Source: Aldehydirespirator sp965261105 (GTDB lineage Bacteria > Actinomycetota > Acidimicrobiia > Acidimicrobiales > Aldehydirespiratoraceae). Taken from it: a stretch of DNA of 64,000 nucleotides. The DNA is taken from NCBI GenBank assembly GCA_965261105.1, contig CBDHCM010000006.1, forward strand, positions 4,030,001 through 4,094,000. Direction: 5' to 3'. The translations under genes were made by a program, and so were the position numbers. Positions 1 to 8,202 of this stretch are shown one piece after another (positions within the stretch are counted from its first letter, which is position 1; every line of letters starts with the position of its first letter). Under the pieces are notes generated by a model, which saw only the letters and a list, made by a program, of their open reading frames with translations, did not search any database and was not told the origin of the DNA.

Positions 1-977
1 CTGGGCTGGAAGTCCCGGTCATGACCACCACGTTCGCCGCGGCTACGTCGGGAGGGTGGGTGTCGGGGGGCCACATCGGTCTGGGCTCACCGACCTGGGG
101 ATCCATCTGGGATGACAACGTCGTGGGGGCGACGTTGATGACGGTGGAGGAAGAGCCCCGCGTCCTCTCCCTCGATGAGTCGTCGATCGAGCCCGTGCTC
201 CACTCCTACGGCACGACCGGGATCCTCACCGACGTCACTTTCCGGCTGGTCGAGGCCCGCCAGTGGACCGAGCTCGTGGTCTGCTTCGACGACTTCGACG
301 CAGCCTGCCGGTTCGCCGGAGCGGTGAGCGCACGACCGGAGTTGAGGATCCGGGCCGCGGCCGCCCAGGAACCGGCGATCACGCCGTGCTTCAGCGCCTT
401 GCGGGGCCATGTCGAGCCCGACGAGGCCATCGTCATCTCGATCATCGACGACGACCAGCACGACACCTACATCGACCTCGCCCAAGAACACAGCGGTCGG
501 ATCGTGCCGTGGCGAGGCAGGGGTGCCGACCACCGCCCGACCCTTGCCTACATGGTCTACGGGCATCGCATGCTCTGGGTGAAGAAGATCGCTCCCCTCG
601 GCGGCTTCCTGCACTGCTATCTCGACCCGGACGATCCGCTGACGCAACTGACGGCGCTGAAGCGGCGATTCGGCGACGCCATCATGGTCGAGCTGAAATT
701 CCTGCGGTCGAGGTGGTTGAGAGAGCGGTTCGGCCACTCCGGCGAAGGGATGTTGCCGGCCCCGCTCGTATGCGTGGTCGAGGGTGAGAAGAACCTGGCG
801 GCGGTGATGTCGTACTGCGATGAGATCGGGATCCGGTACCAGAACCCCCACACGTTCTTCCTCGACCAGAAGGGCCTGCTGCGCGATCCCGGCGTGATCA
901 AGCGGTTCAAGGCCGAGGTCGACCCCAAGGGCCTGTTGAACCCGGGCAAGTTCAGCGACGACGAGGTGAGAACGTGA
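1..977 (+). CDS. FAD-linked oxidase (glycolate/D-lactate dehydrogenase type), 3' part
   Basis: The frame is open from the window edge (frame 3), so the 5' end with most of the FAD-binding domain lies outside; the ATG at 21 is internal. The visible part starts in a Gly-rich FAD-domain stretch (GGWVSGGHIGLGS), continues with YGTTGILTDV, and ends in DPKGLLNPGK, the C-terminal signature of FAD-linked oxidases of the GlcD/vanillyl-alcohol-oxidase group. Members oxidise 2-hydroxy acids or related alcohols in the cytoplasm. The stop overlaps the next start (GTGA, 974-977), which indicates translational coupling to the VOC gene. It is the first visible gene of a plus-strand catabolic run ending at 7184. 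The substrate cannot be read from the sequence. Confidence 0.85.
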   Translation, partial: GLEVPVMTTTFAAATSGGWVSGGHIGLGSPTWGSIWDDNVVGATLMTVEEEPRVLSLDESSIEPVLHSYGTTGILTDVTFRLVEARQWTELVVCFDDFDAACRFAGAVSARPELRIRAAAAQEPAITPCFSALRGHVEPDEAIVISIIDDDQHDTYIDLAQEHSGRIVPWRGRGADHRPTLAYMVYGHRMLWVKKIAPLGGFLHCYLDPDDPLTQLTALKRRFGDAIMVELKFLRSRWLRERFGHSGEGMLPAPLVCVVEGEKNLAAVMSYCDEIGIRYQNPHTFFLDQKGLLRDPGVIKRFKAEVDPKGLLNPGKFSDDEVRT

Positions 978-1378
978 AGTTCGACCATGTGGCGATCGAG
1001 GTGAACGATTTCGACGGTCGGGTCCAGGCCCTCGTCAACGACATGGGAATGACCCTCGTCCGCCACGGGATCAGGTATAGGACGGGGCAGCGGATCGCCA
1101 TGCTCGGCGACGAGACCGGCGTGAAGATCGAGCTGATCGAGTCCGACGCCGACCAGCCGGCGTTCGCCCATGTCGCCTTCCGGGCCGATGAGGCCGCCGC
1201 GGTGGATGAGGCCGAAGCCGGGCTGGTCGAAGCTGGCTGGTCGACAGTCAACCCGGTCCACGACCTGGCCGCAGCCGGAGCCCGCACAACGCTGGTGGCG
1301 GATCGCGGCGGGTTTCACGTGCAGGTGATCGCCTACGAGCCCGACAGCCCCGACCTCGGTGGGTCGGGGGACGACTGA
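974..1378 (+). CDS. VOC-superfamily (glyoxalase/dioxygenase fold) protein
   Basis: 134 residues from a GTG that overlaps the preceding stop. The start KFDHVAIEVNDFDGRVQALV and the pattern of a second half ending in GGFHVQVIAY are typical of one vicinal-oxygen-chelate module (paired beta-alpha-beta-beta-beta units). A His near residue 5 and a Glu near residue 53 (KIELIE) could be metal ligands. VOC proteins include glyoxalases, epimerases and extradiol dioxygenases; a single module usually dimerises. The genes around it point to a catabolic role, perhaps isomerisation or ring cleavage, but the reaction is not determined. Confidence 0.75.
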   Translation: MKFDHVAIEVNDFDGRVQALVNDMGMTLVRHGIRYRTGQRIAMLGDETGVKIELIESDADQPAFAHVAFRADEAAAVDEAEAGLVEAGWSTVNPVHDLAAAGARTTLVADRGGFHVQVIAYEPDSPDLGGSGDD

Positions 1379-1474
1379 CGGACCTCGGGCGGCGTCTTGA
1401 CGGCCCTGGAACGAGCCCGGAAAGCGAGCCCTGGGACGAGCCCGGAAAGCGACTACAGGAGACAGAGAGAACTA

Positions 1475-1777
1475 ATGGATTTCCTAGTCCGGATGAGGGC
1501 GATTGAGCCCATCCCCCTGCCGATGAAGGAGTTGGGCCGCCTGGCCAAGGCCCAGGTGGAATACTGGGAGCGGCTCATGGCTGCCGGCAAGGTCGTCTAC
1601 ACGGCGCCGTTCGTGGGCCGGAGGGCACGCGTGGCCATCTACCGGGTCGAGTCCAACGACGAGCTGTTCACCCTCATCAACGAGGACCCGCTCTTTCGCT
1701 ACCTCGAGCGCGAGGTCATTCCGTTGGCGACCAACGAACAGCTCAAGGAGCTCTATCAGACGTTCGCCGGATCGTGA
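1475..1777 (+). CDS. muconolactone delta-isomerase-like protein
   Basis: 100 residues. The start MDFLVRMRAIEPIPLP and the later VESNDELFTLINEDPLFRYL, EREVIPL match the muconolactone isomerase family (about 90-100 residues, decameric ferredoxin-like fold), which in the beta-ketoadipate pathway converts muconolactone to the enol-lactone. The frame is open upstream to a TTG at 1397, but the ATG at 1475 follows a GGAGACAGAGAG purine-rich ribosome-binding region and lines up with the family N-terminus. Many distant family members act on other substrates, so only the fold and the link to aromatic or lactone catabolism are claimed. Confidence 0.7.
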   Translation: MDFLVRMRAIEPIPLPMKELGRLAKAQVEYWERLMAAGKVVYTAPFVGRRARVAIYRVESNDELFTLINEDPLFRYLEREVIPLATNEQLKELYQTFAGS

Positions 1778-1847
1778 TGATGAGCTCCTGCGCCGACGGC
1801 AGAGCGGACTCGGTCACCCGGCATCCGGCCGAGGACGGGTAGCAGCC

Positions 1848-2657
1848 GTGGACCTGGGACTGGCGGGCCGAGAGGCCCTGGTGGTGGGGGGCTCGGCCGG
1901 CATCGGATTGGCCACCGCCCGCCTCCTGGCAGCCGAGGGTGCTTCGGTCACAATCGCGTCCCGCGACGCGGCCCGGCTGCAACAGGCCGCGGCCGGCATC
2001 GGCCGGGCTGCCTCGACCGGCTCGGGTGGCGCGGCAGCCGCGGTCGGATGGTTCTCCGTGGACGTAACCGCGGACGATGCCGAAGCCCGTCTGGGGGCAC
2101 AGTACGGCGACGGCAAGCGGCTCGACATTCTGATCGTCACCGTGGGCGGCAGCATCCGGGGGCCGTTCGACTCCTTCGGCGACGACGCCTGGCACGACAA
2201 CTACAACATGAACGTCATCGGGCCGGTGCGAACGGTGCGGGCCCTGCTGCCCATCCTGGAGGCCGGGCGCTCGCCGGCGATTGTCCTGCTCGGCGCGGCC
2301 GGGGCCAAGATGCCGTACGTGAACCAGGTGGTTTCCAACGTGCACAAGGCCGGGCTGCTGGCCCTGGTGAAGACCCTGTCGCACGAGCTGGCCGGCAGGG
2401 GCATCCGGGTCAACGCCATCAGCCCGGGCCGCACCCTCACCCGGCTGTGGCTGGATCGGGCGGAACGGATGGCGGCCGAGCAGGGCACCACGCCCGCCGA
2501 CGTGATCGAGGAGTTCGCTGCCGAGGTCCCGCTCGGGCGCTTCGCCGAGCCCGACGAGATCGCCCAGGCGGTGGTGTTCGTGGCCTCGGACCGGGCCGGC
2601 TACATAACCGGTCAGTCGATCTCGGTGGACGGCGGCATCGGAAGGGGCCTGCTGTGA
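1848..2657 (+). CDS. short-chain dehydrogenase/reductase (SDR)
   Basis: 269 residues from a GTG. The Rossmann motif GGSAGIGLA sits at about residues 13-21, followed by VDVTADDAEAR. The usual catalytic Tyr-x3-Lys appears as YVNQVVSNVHKAG near residue 160, so spacing is not the classic YxxxK and the assignment of Tyr and Lys needs alignment. NAISPGRTLT and the C-terminal YITGQSISVDGG are standard for classical SDRs that oxidise or reduce a hydroxyl/keto group with NAD(P). Its stop overlaps the next start (GTGA), coupling it to the cupin-rhodanese gene. Confidence 0.85.
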   Translation: MDLGLAGREALVVGGSAGIGLATARLLAAEGASVTIASRDAARLQQAAAGIGRAASTGSGGAAAAVGWFSVDVTADDAEARLGAQYGDGKRLDILIVTVGGSIRGPFDSFGDDAWHDNYNMNVIGPVRTVRALLPILEAGRSPAIVLLGAAGAKMPYVNQVVSNVHKAGLLALVKTLSHELAGRGIRVNAISPGRTLTRLWLDRAERMAAEQGTTPADVIEEFAAEVPLGRFAEPDEIAQAVVFVASDRAGYITGQSISVDGGIGRGLL

Positions 2658-4579
2658 GCGGCGTGTCGCCGATGACCCGCAGCCACGAGGACGCGGCGAC
2701 CGCGGGCATCGCCTCGCCGATGAACCGCAGGCACGAGGACGCGGCGACCGCGGGCATCGCCTCGCCGATGACCCGCAGGCACGAAGCCGTCCAGTCCACG
2801 CTGGACGAGATCCGGCGGCTCCGTGACACGCTCGGGCCGTCCGACGTGCTGCTCGGCGCCGTCGGTCCGGTGCTGGCCGGCCTGGCCCTCCGGGAGGACC
2901 TGTTCGGCGCCGACACGTTCGCGGTGGACGCCGGGGCCTTGATGACCATCTACGAGCTGAGCGTCGATCTCGACGGGAGGCTGGGCCTTTATGCCTCGGC
3001 GGGAATGCCCGGGAAGCAACAGCCCCCGCACGACCACCGCACCTGGTCGGTGATCGCAGGCGTGCGGGGCGCCGAGCACAACCAGTACTTCGAGCGCATC
3101 GATGACGGCCGCGACCCGCAGCGGGGACGGCTGGAGCCCAGGGGTGAGCGCACGCTCAGGCGGGGCGACACCAACGCCATGATGGGAGACGCCTTCCATA
3201 CGATCCGGGTCCTCGGCGAGGGCCCGGCGATGCATCTGCACCTCTACGGCTATCCCCTCGACCGCCTGGCCGGCCGCATCTATTTCGACAGTCCCGACGG
3301 CGGCGTCGAGCGTCCCTTCATGGGCCGGCCCGACCTGCGCACCGCCAAGGTGACCGCCGCCGAGCTGGCCGCCATGCGAGCCGACGGCGAGGAGTTGGCT
3401 GTGCTCGACACCCGCGATGTCGGCGCCCACTCCAGCGGCCATGTGCCCGAGTCGTGCCCGGTGCCGGCCCCGGGGTTGGAGTGGCGGCCGGCCGGGCTGC
3501 TGCGGAGACCGGCCGTGCGGGTGGTGGTGATCGGCGAGGACGATTTGGCTGCGCATCATGCCGCCCACAAGATCCGTAGGAGCGGCTTCACCAATGTGGC
3601 CGTGCTGGCCGGAGGGGTCGAGGCTTGGGCTGGCGCCGGCTTCGACGTCCACGACGGGATCCACACCATGTCCAAGGCTTTCGGAGAGCACGTCGCCCAC
3701 CTGCGGGACACCCCGATGATCTCGGCGCAGGAGCTGAGGCGCCGGCGTGCGAAAGGTGAGGCGGTGGCCCTGGTTGACTGCCGGCCCGAGCCCGAGTTCG
3801 CAGCCCTCCACGTGCCGGACGCGACCAACGCCCCGGGCACGGAGCTGCTGGCCCGGGTAGTCGACATGGGTGTTGAACCCGGCACGCCGATCGCGGTCAG
3901 CTGCGCCGGGCGGACCCGATCGATCATCGGCGCCCAGACTCTGATCGACGCTGGCGTCGACGCCCCGGTGCTGGCCTTGGAGAACGGCACGATGGGCTGG
4001 AAGCTGGCGGGCGAAGATCTCGACAAGGGAGCCGACGGGACCGCGGCCGCACTGCCCGCACCGAGTGCCCTGCAGGACGCCGCGGCCCGGGCCCGGCGCT
4101 TGGCCGACACCCGCGGGGTGCCGGTGATCGGTGAGTCCGACCTGGCCGCATGGCTCGCCGACGACTCCCGCAGCACGTACGTGTTCGATGTGAGTTCTCC
4201 GGCCGACTACGAGGCTGGACACCGTCCCGGCTTCGCTTCCGCTCCCGGGGGCCAGCTCATCCAGGAACTCACCGCCCGCACCGCGGTGCCGTCCGCCCGC
4301 ACCGTGGTGGCCGACTCCGACGGTGTGCAGTCGCTCCTGACCGCCCACTGGCTGCGGCTGATGGGCCGCGAGGCGTACGCGCTGCCCGACGCCAACCGGG
4401 GCCGCTGGCTGGAGACCGGCCCCGATGCCGGCGCCGAGGCGGCCCGGCCCGCCAAACCCTACGAGCGCTCCGTGGACGCCTTGCAGGCAATGCGCGACTA
4501 CATCGAGTGGGAGCTAGACCTGCTCGACCGGGTCGATGCCGCCTCGTTCGCCCTGGACGCAGGGCCGGAGGGCGGATGA
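2654..4579 (+). CDS. cupin (cysteine-dioxygenase-like) protein fused to three rhodanese domains
   Basis: 641 residues from the GTG that overlaps the SDR stop; in-frame ATGs at 2672, 2720 and 2768 are alternatives because the first 40 codons are a tandem repeat. Residues ~40-220 resemble the cysteine-dioxygenase cupins (HDH at PPHDHRTWSV, later HLHLYGYP as third ligand). Three rhodanese-like segments follow: the first (LAVLDTRDVGAHSSGHVPES) lacks an obvious active-site Cys, the second (LVDCRPEPEFAALHVPDATN) carries SCAGRTRS with the Cys, the third (YVFDVSSPADYEAGHRPG) has no Cys. One active rhodanese between two degenerate ones plus a thiol-type dioxygenase suggests sulfur-group handling. The substrate is unknown. 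Confidence 0.7.
   Translation: MSGVSPMTRSHEDAATAGIASPMNRRHEDAATAGIASPMTRRHEAVQSTLDEIRRLRDTLGPSDVLLGAVGPVLAGLALREDLFGADTFAVDAGALMTIYELSVDLDGRLGLYASAGMPGKQQPPHDHRTWSVIAGVRGAEHNQYFERIDDGRDPQRGRLEPRGERTLRRGDTNAMMGDAFHTIRVLGEGPAMHLHLYGYPLDRLAGRIYFDSPDGGVERPFMGRPDLRTAKVTAAELAAMRADGEELAVLDTRDVGAHSSGHVPESCPVPAPGLEWRPAGLLRRPAVRVVVIGEDDLAAHHAAHKIRRSGFTNVAVLAGGVEAWAGAGFDVHDGIHTMSKAFGEHVAHLRDTPMISAQELRRRRAKGEAVALVDCRPEPEFAALHVPDATNAPGTELLARVVDMGVEPGTPIAVSCAGRTRSIIGAQTLIDAGVDAPVLALENGTMGWKLAGEDLDKGADGTAAALPAPSALQDAAARARRLADTRGVPVIGESDLAAWLADDSRSTYVFDVSSPADYEAGHRPGFASAPGGQLIQELTARTAVPSARTVVADSDGVQSLLTAHWLRLMGREAYALPDANRGRWLETGPDAGAEAARPAKPYERSVDALQAMRDYIEWELDLLDRVDAASFALDAGPEGG
2672..2784 (+). repeat. 48-bp tandem repeat at the start of the cupin-rhodanese gene
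   Basis: Two full copies (ATG at 2672 and 2720) and a partial third (ATG at 2768) of a 48-bp unit, in frame, adding M(T/N)R(S/R)HEDAATAGIASP per copy. Each copy brings its own ATG. The cupin similarity begins only after the third copy, so the ancestral start may be 2768. Confidence 0.85.
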
Positions 4580-4742
4580 TCGCACCGCCGGACCGCCCCG
4601 ATGGGCGAACGCCGGATTCTATGTGCGAGTTTTACATCTATATGACGGGTTTCTCTACAGATTTCCGGGGGCGTCGGGGAGCGTCCCGGCGACGACGGCC
4701 TCGAGCGATGACGGATCTCCCCGCGGCCCTGGAGACGTGGCG
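4580..4742 (+). promoter_or_regulatory. AT-richer leader before the luciferase-like gene
   Basis: 163 bp between two genes of the same strand. Its middle (about 4615-4665) is clearly poorer in GC than the flanks, with TATGTGCGAGTTTTACATCT, which would fit a promoter. No convincing -35/-10 pair was found. The end holds GGAG at about 4732 that positions the GTG at 4743. Confidence 0.3.
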
Positions 4743-5762
4743 GTGAGCCCCGCGGTCGGGATTTACGTCAACAACCGGGCCGCGGTGTTCGGCGGCGACC
4801 GCTTCGGCCTCGACGACCTCCTAACGCTGGCCCGTCGGGCCGAGGAGTGCGGGTTCGCGTTCGTTTCGGTGGGCGACAGCGTGCTGGCCAAGCCCCGCTG
4901 GTCGCCGATCGTGACCCTGGCCGCGGTGGCCGAGGCCACCGACACCATCGGGTTGGCCACCGGCATCCTGCAGCCCCACCTGCGCCACCCGGTGACGGTG
5001 GCTCAGGAGTGGGCCACCCTCGATGCGCTCAGCGGCGGGCGCACCGCGCTGGGCGTGGGTTTGGGGACCGGCCCGCCCGAGCTGGTGGACGCCGAGCTAG
5101 CGCTGGTCGGTCTCGACCGCCGGCGCCGGGCCCGAGCCTTCACCGAGGCCATCGAGTTGATCAAGGCCCTGTGGGCTGACGACGGAGTGGACTACGACGG
5201 CCGCATCTACCAACTGCGAGACGCATCGATCGGGCTGCGACCGGTCCAGCGTCCCGGCCCGCCGGTGCTGATCGCAGGCGGGGTGTTCGTGGCGCCTCAG
5301 CGAGGCTTCGGCCCCAACGATGTCTTCGACGATTCGCTGGCTTCCACGTTCGTGGGCCGCTGGGACCGGGTGGGCCGCCTTGGTGACGGCTGGATCACCG
5401 GCATGGCCACCCCCGCCGAACTGCGGGCCGGCCGGGAGTCCATCGCGGCCGCGGCGCAGGCCGCCGGTCGGGCGCTGCCCGAACCATTCGATGTGAGAGT
5501 CAACCTGTTCCTGCTGGTGGGGGACGACCCGGCCGCAGCCCGCTGCGAGGGCGCGGCGTTCATGGCCGACTACCACCGCCGCCCGATGGACGACGCCAGC
5601 ATCGACCGTTGGCTGGTATGGGGCCCGGCCGAAGCTTGCGCCGAGCGCCTCAACGCCTACGTCGAGGCGGGCGCCACCTCGTTCCAATGCGTGCTGGCCT
5701 CGGTCGACCAGCAACCGCAGGTGGAGAGAGTCGCCTCGGAGTTGCTGCCGCTGCTGGGCTGA
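4743..5762 (+). CDS. luciferase-like (LLM class) flavin-dependent monooxygenase
   Basis: 339 residues from GTG 4743, preceded by GGAG; the frame is open further upstream but similarity starts at VGIYVNN. The order LLTLARRAEECGF, a TGILQPHLRHPVTVAQEWATLD segment and GGRTALGVGLGTG is the bacterial-luciferase TIM-barrel pattern; HPVTVAQ and LRPVQRPGPPVLIAG are hallmark LLM strands. These enzymes use reduced FMN or F420 from a partner; F420 is common in actinobacteria, but the cofactor is not visible here. It belongs to the plus-strand catabolic run. The last ten codons (VASELLPLLG) are the unit copied downstream in a tandem array. Confidence 0.85.
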   Translation: MSPAVGIYVNNRAAVFGGDRFGLDDLLTLARRAEECGFAFVSVGDSVLAKPRWSPIVTLAAVAEATDTIGLATGILQPHLRHPVTVAQEWATLDALSGGRTALGVGLGTGPPELVDAELALVGLDRRRRARAFTEAIELIKALWADDGVDYDGRIYQLRDASIGLRPVQRPGPPVLIAGGVFVAPQRGFGPNDVFDDSLASTFVGRWDRVGRLGDGWITGMATPAELRAGRESIAAAAQAAGRALPEPFDVRVNLFLLVGDDPAAARCEGAAFMADYHRRPMDDASIDRWLVWGPAEACAERLNAYVEAGATSFQCVLASVDQQPQVERVASELLPLLG

Positions 5763-5990
5763 GAGTCGACGGTGGTGCTGTCAGTGGCGATCCCCCGGAA
5801 TCGTCGCCTCGGAGTTGCTGCCGCTGCTGGGCTGAGAGCGCCGGTGGTGCTGTCAGTGGCGATCCCCCGGAATCGTCGCCTCGGAGTTGCTGCCGCTGCT
5901 GGGCTGAGAGTCGACGGTGGTGCTGTCAGTGGCGATCCCCCGGAATCGTCGCCTCGGAGTTGCTGCCGCTGCTGGGCTGAGAGCGCCGGC
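5730..5990 (+). repeat. tandem duplication of the 3' end of the luciferase-like gene
   Basis: Copies begin at 5730, 5803, 5875 and 5948 (spacing 73, 72, 73). Each carries the last ten codons and stop of the gene followed by about 37 bp of 3' flank. The junction alternates (GAGAGTCGACGG, GAGAGCGCCGG), so the array is a duplicated 145-bp dimer. Only the first copy is at the end of the real gene; the rest are untranslated. Confidence 0.95.
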
Positions 5991-6098
5991 CATGTCTCCG
6001 TGGAACCGTGCGCCGTTCGGTGTCCTCTCTCACGGGTGGTCCCGACTTCGCGACCGTGAGCCTGGATCGGTAGGTTGCGCGGCAACAGGGGGAGAGCT

Positions 6099-7184
6099 GT
6101 GAACACTGTGCGAGCTGCGACGCTGGTTGGGCCCGAGCGCCTCGAGATCAGGGAGTACCCGCTGCCGGGGGTGGCCGACGACGGTGCGCTGCTGCGCATC
6201 GAGTTGGGCGGGGTGTGCGGCACCGACGTGAAGTACTTCCACGGCCGCATCGACATGCCCTACCCGGTGATCCTGGGCCACGAGATCTTCGGCCGGGTCG
6301 AACGCCTGGGAAGGGGGGCGGGCCGGGTCCACGGAGTGGCCGAAGGCGACCGGGTGATCCTCAAGGGCTCGCGGGGATGCGGACACTGCCGGGACTGCCG
6401 CGACGGCGCCCCCCGGTTCTGCCCCCAGCGCACCCTCTACGGCAGCGCCACCACCGCGGCCGACCCGCCCCACCTGTTCGGGGGGCTGGCCGACTGCCTG
6501 TACGTGAATCCCGACGCCGAGCTGTTCAAGGTGGGCGACGCCATGAGCGACGAGGCCGCGGTGCTGTGCGGGTCCGTGATGGCCAACGGCTACCAGTGGG
6601 CCGTCCTGCACGGCGGCGTGACGTTCGGCGACACCGTGCTGATCCAGGGGCCGGGCCAGCAGGGCCTGGCCTGCACGTGGGCGGCCCGGGCCGCGGGCGC
6701 GGCCCGCATCATCGTGAGCGGCACCGGGGCCGATGCCGACCGGCTGGCTCTGGCCCGCCGTTGGGGAGCCGACCGCACCGTCGAGGTCGACCGCACCGAT
6801 GTGGTGGAGGTCGTGGCCGAGGAGACGGGCGGGGCCATGGCCGACGTGGTGGTGGACGTGAGCGGCAGCCCCGACGCGCTGGCGCCGTCAGTGGCCGCGC
6901 TGCGCAGGCGGGGGACGCTCGTGCTGGGAGGCCTCGTCGGAGGCGGGCGGCAGGTGCCGATGGACATCGACGCCCTGGTCTGGAACGAGATCCGGGTGCA
7001 GGGGGCGTTCACCGCCGGCAGCCCGGCGCTGACAGCCACCATGGATCTGATCGAGTCCACCGGCTTCAAGCCCGAGGAGATGATCAGCCACACGTTCGGC
7101 CTCGACGACACCGAGCTGTGCATCCGGGCGGTAGGCAACGAGATCGACGGCATGTACCCCACCAAGGCGGTGATCCGGCCATGA
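6099..7184 (+). CDS. zinc-dependent alcohol dehydrogenase (MDR family)
   Basis: 361 residues. The GTG at 6099 follows GGGGGAGAGCT and fits the usual N-terminus. Residues ~35-45 give GVCGTDVKYFHG with the catalytic zinc Cys, then GHEIFGRV, and the structural-zinc loop with four Cys (CGHCRDCRDGAPRFC, about residues 92-106). The nucleotide fold appears as a GPGQQGLACTWAARAAGA variant near residue 190. Medium-chain dehydrogenases of this type oxidise alcohols or polyols with NAD(P). It follows the repeat array by about 110 bp and is the last gene of the run. Substrate not determined. Confidence 0.85.
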   Translation: MNTVRAATLVGPERLEIREYPLPGVADDGALLRIELGGVCGTDVKYFHGRIDMPYPVILGHEIFGRVERLGRGAGRVHGVAEGDRVILKGSRGCGHCRDCRDGAPRFCPQRTLYGSATTAADPPHLFGGLADCLYVNPDAELFKVGDAMSDEAAVLCGSVMANGYQWAVLHGGVTFGDTVLIQGPGQQGLACTWAARAAGAARIIVSGTGADADRLALARRWGADRTVEVDRTDVVEVVAEETGGAMADVVVDVSGSPDALAPSVAALRRRGTLVLGGLVGGGRQVPMDIDALVWNEIRVQGAFTAGSPALTATMDLIESTGFKPEEMISHTFGLDDTELCIRAVGNEIDGMYPTKAVIRP

Positions 7185-7474
7185 GCCGGTCCAGAGTGCT
7201 GCGCCGGATCGTCGACCCTAACGAGTTCACGCCTGGAAACTGCTCTCGGACGCCGCACCCGAATCGGTAAGCAAGAAAACAGTGTGCTAAATTCTGCAAC
7301 ATTCGAGATCTGGGAGATACGGATCGTTCGCTCCCCCATGTCGCTTCCCTTGGGTTCAGCTTATAATGAAATATGATGATGATTCATCCAGGCTGGTTCG
7401 GCAGGCGGGGCTTGCGGACTCCTTCCCACCCATCGAACGGGCACGCTGAAGAGGCTCGCCATCCGCTCAGCTGT
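7185..7474. other. intergenic region, no gene seen
   Basis: About 290 bp between the dehydrogenase and the toxin-antitoxin pair. The middle is AT-richer and contains TATAAT at 7362-7367, but no -35 element at a suitable distance. No ORF with coding character was found. Confidence 0.4.
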
Positions 7475-7509
7475 TACTTGGTGAAATGGTAACCGCTACC
7501 AAGTACAAT
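7475..7509 (+). promoter_or_regulatory. candidate autoregulated promoter/operator of the toxin-antitoxin pair
   Basis: A perfect 8-bp inverted repeat, TACTTGGT (7475-7482) and ACCAAGTA (7498-7505), spans the ATG at 7486. A -10-like TACAAT (7504-7509) lies 17 bp after GTGAAA (7481-7486). Transcription from it would begin near 7516, exactly at an in-frame GTG, so a leaderless message is possible. The arrangement fits an antitoxin operator; it is not proven. Confidence 0.45.
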
Positions 7510-7755
7510 GCGGATGTGGGTGATGTCCAGCAGTACTTGGTCTCATCGTCAGGCCAGATGTCGTTGCCGGCGGCGGCGCGGCACCGGTGGGATCTCGATG
7601 ACGGGGGGCCGGTCGACGTGGTCGATCTCGGCTTCGCCGTGCTGACGCTCCCTCGGGGCGAGGGCAGCCGCCTCCTGAGCGACCTGGTGAGCCGTGACGA
7701 GCACAACGCGTTCGTGCGGTCGCTGGACAACGATCCCGATCTCGCCACCACGTGA
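7486..7755 (+). CDS. AbrB/SpoVT-type antitoxin
   Basis: 89 residues from ATG 7486, or 79 from GTG 7516. Residues ~20-55 (YLVSSSGQMSLPAAARHRWD and GPVDVVDLGFAVLTLP) have the beta-rich swapped-hairpin pattern of AbrB-family antitoxins, in which the N-terminal half binds the operator DNA and the tail blocks the toxin. The stop overlaps the GTG of the next gene (GTGA, 7752-7755), the usual antitoxin-toxin coupling. The inverted repeat over the 5' end fits autoregulation and makes the downstream start attractive. Confidence 0.65.
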   Translation: MVTATKYNADVGDVQQYLVSSSGQMSLPAAARHRWDLDDGGPVDVVDLGFAVLTLPRGEGSRLLSDLVSRDEHNAFVRSLDNDPDLATT

Positions 7756-8183
7756 GCCAAGCTGTGCTCGACGATCACTTGCTGCGCGACCTGCTCGCTG
7801 ACGAAGTGAGCACGGGGCTCGCTCAGATCCTGGCGGACCATGCGCCTGCAACAACGAACCTCTACCTCGTGAGACTGTGCCGCAGCGTGGTGACCGCTGC
7901 GGGCGGCGCGCTGACGGGCTCCTGGCCGGCTCGTGCCCGACGAGAACTGGGTCGCCAGCTTGTTGCGCTCCCAGACGACGTTGAGGTAGTGCCGATGCGC
8001 ACTCTCGCCTTCCGGATGGCCGAACTCGCTGACGCTAATCGGCTCTCGACACTGAGTGCCGAGGCTGTCGCAGCAGCTGAGTACCTGGACGCTCCACTCT
8101 GTGTTTGGGCCGGCGATGACGGCCCCCGAGTCCGAGCTGCTGTGGTTGCGCTCGGTGGCGACTATCGCGCCATCAGCCGCTGA
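7752..8183 (+). CDS. probable PIN-domain toxin partner
   Basis: 143 residues, coupled to the antitoxin by a 4-bp overlap. An early acidic residue (AVLDDHLLRDLL, residues 4-15), a central helix-rich part, and a C-terminal AEAVAAAEYLDAPLCVWAGDDGP stretch resemble PIN-like nucleases, where clustered Asp/Glu bind Mg and cleave RNA. The acidic pattern is weaker than in standard VapC, so this may be a divergent or inactive member. The gene ends 19 bp before the convergent CoA ligase gene, and no terminator is visible between them. Confidence 0.5.
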   Translation: MSQAVLDDHLLRDLLADEVSTGLAQILADHAPATTNLYLVRLCRSVVTAAGGALTGSWPARARRELGRQLVALPDDVEVVPMRTLAFRMAELADANRLSTLSAEAVAAAEYLDAPLCVWAGDDGPRVRAAVVALGGDYRAISR

Positions 8184-8202
8184 CCTCAATCGAAGATCGA
8201 AC

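Noticed and set aside
2048..2653. Upstream extension of the cupin-rhodanese frame
   Set aside because: Overlaps the SDR gene completely; the GTG at 2654 with 4-bp overlap is the natural start.
2672..2784. CRISPR or att interpretation of the 48-bp repeat
   Set aside because: Direct adjacent copies, in frame, with no spacers; simple tandem duplication explains it.
2612..4348. 578-codon minus-strand frame
   Set aside because: Antisense to the cupin-rhodanese gene in high-GC DNA; no domain.
5772..6102. Small plus-strand frames inside the 73-bp array
   Set aside because: They are repeats of the LLM 3' end read in other frames; no start context or independent coding signal.
7362..7367. TATAAT as promoter for the antitoxin
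   Set aside because: No -35 element at 16-18 bp, and it lies over 115 bp from the gene; the nearer TACAAT fits better.
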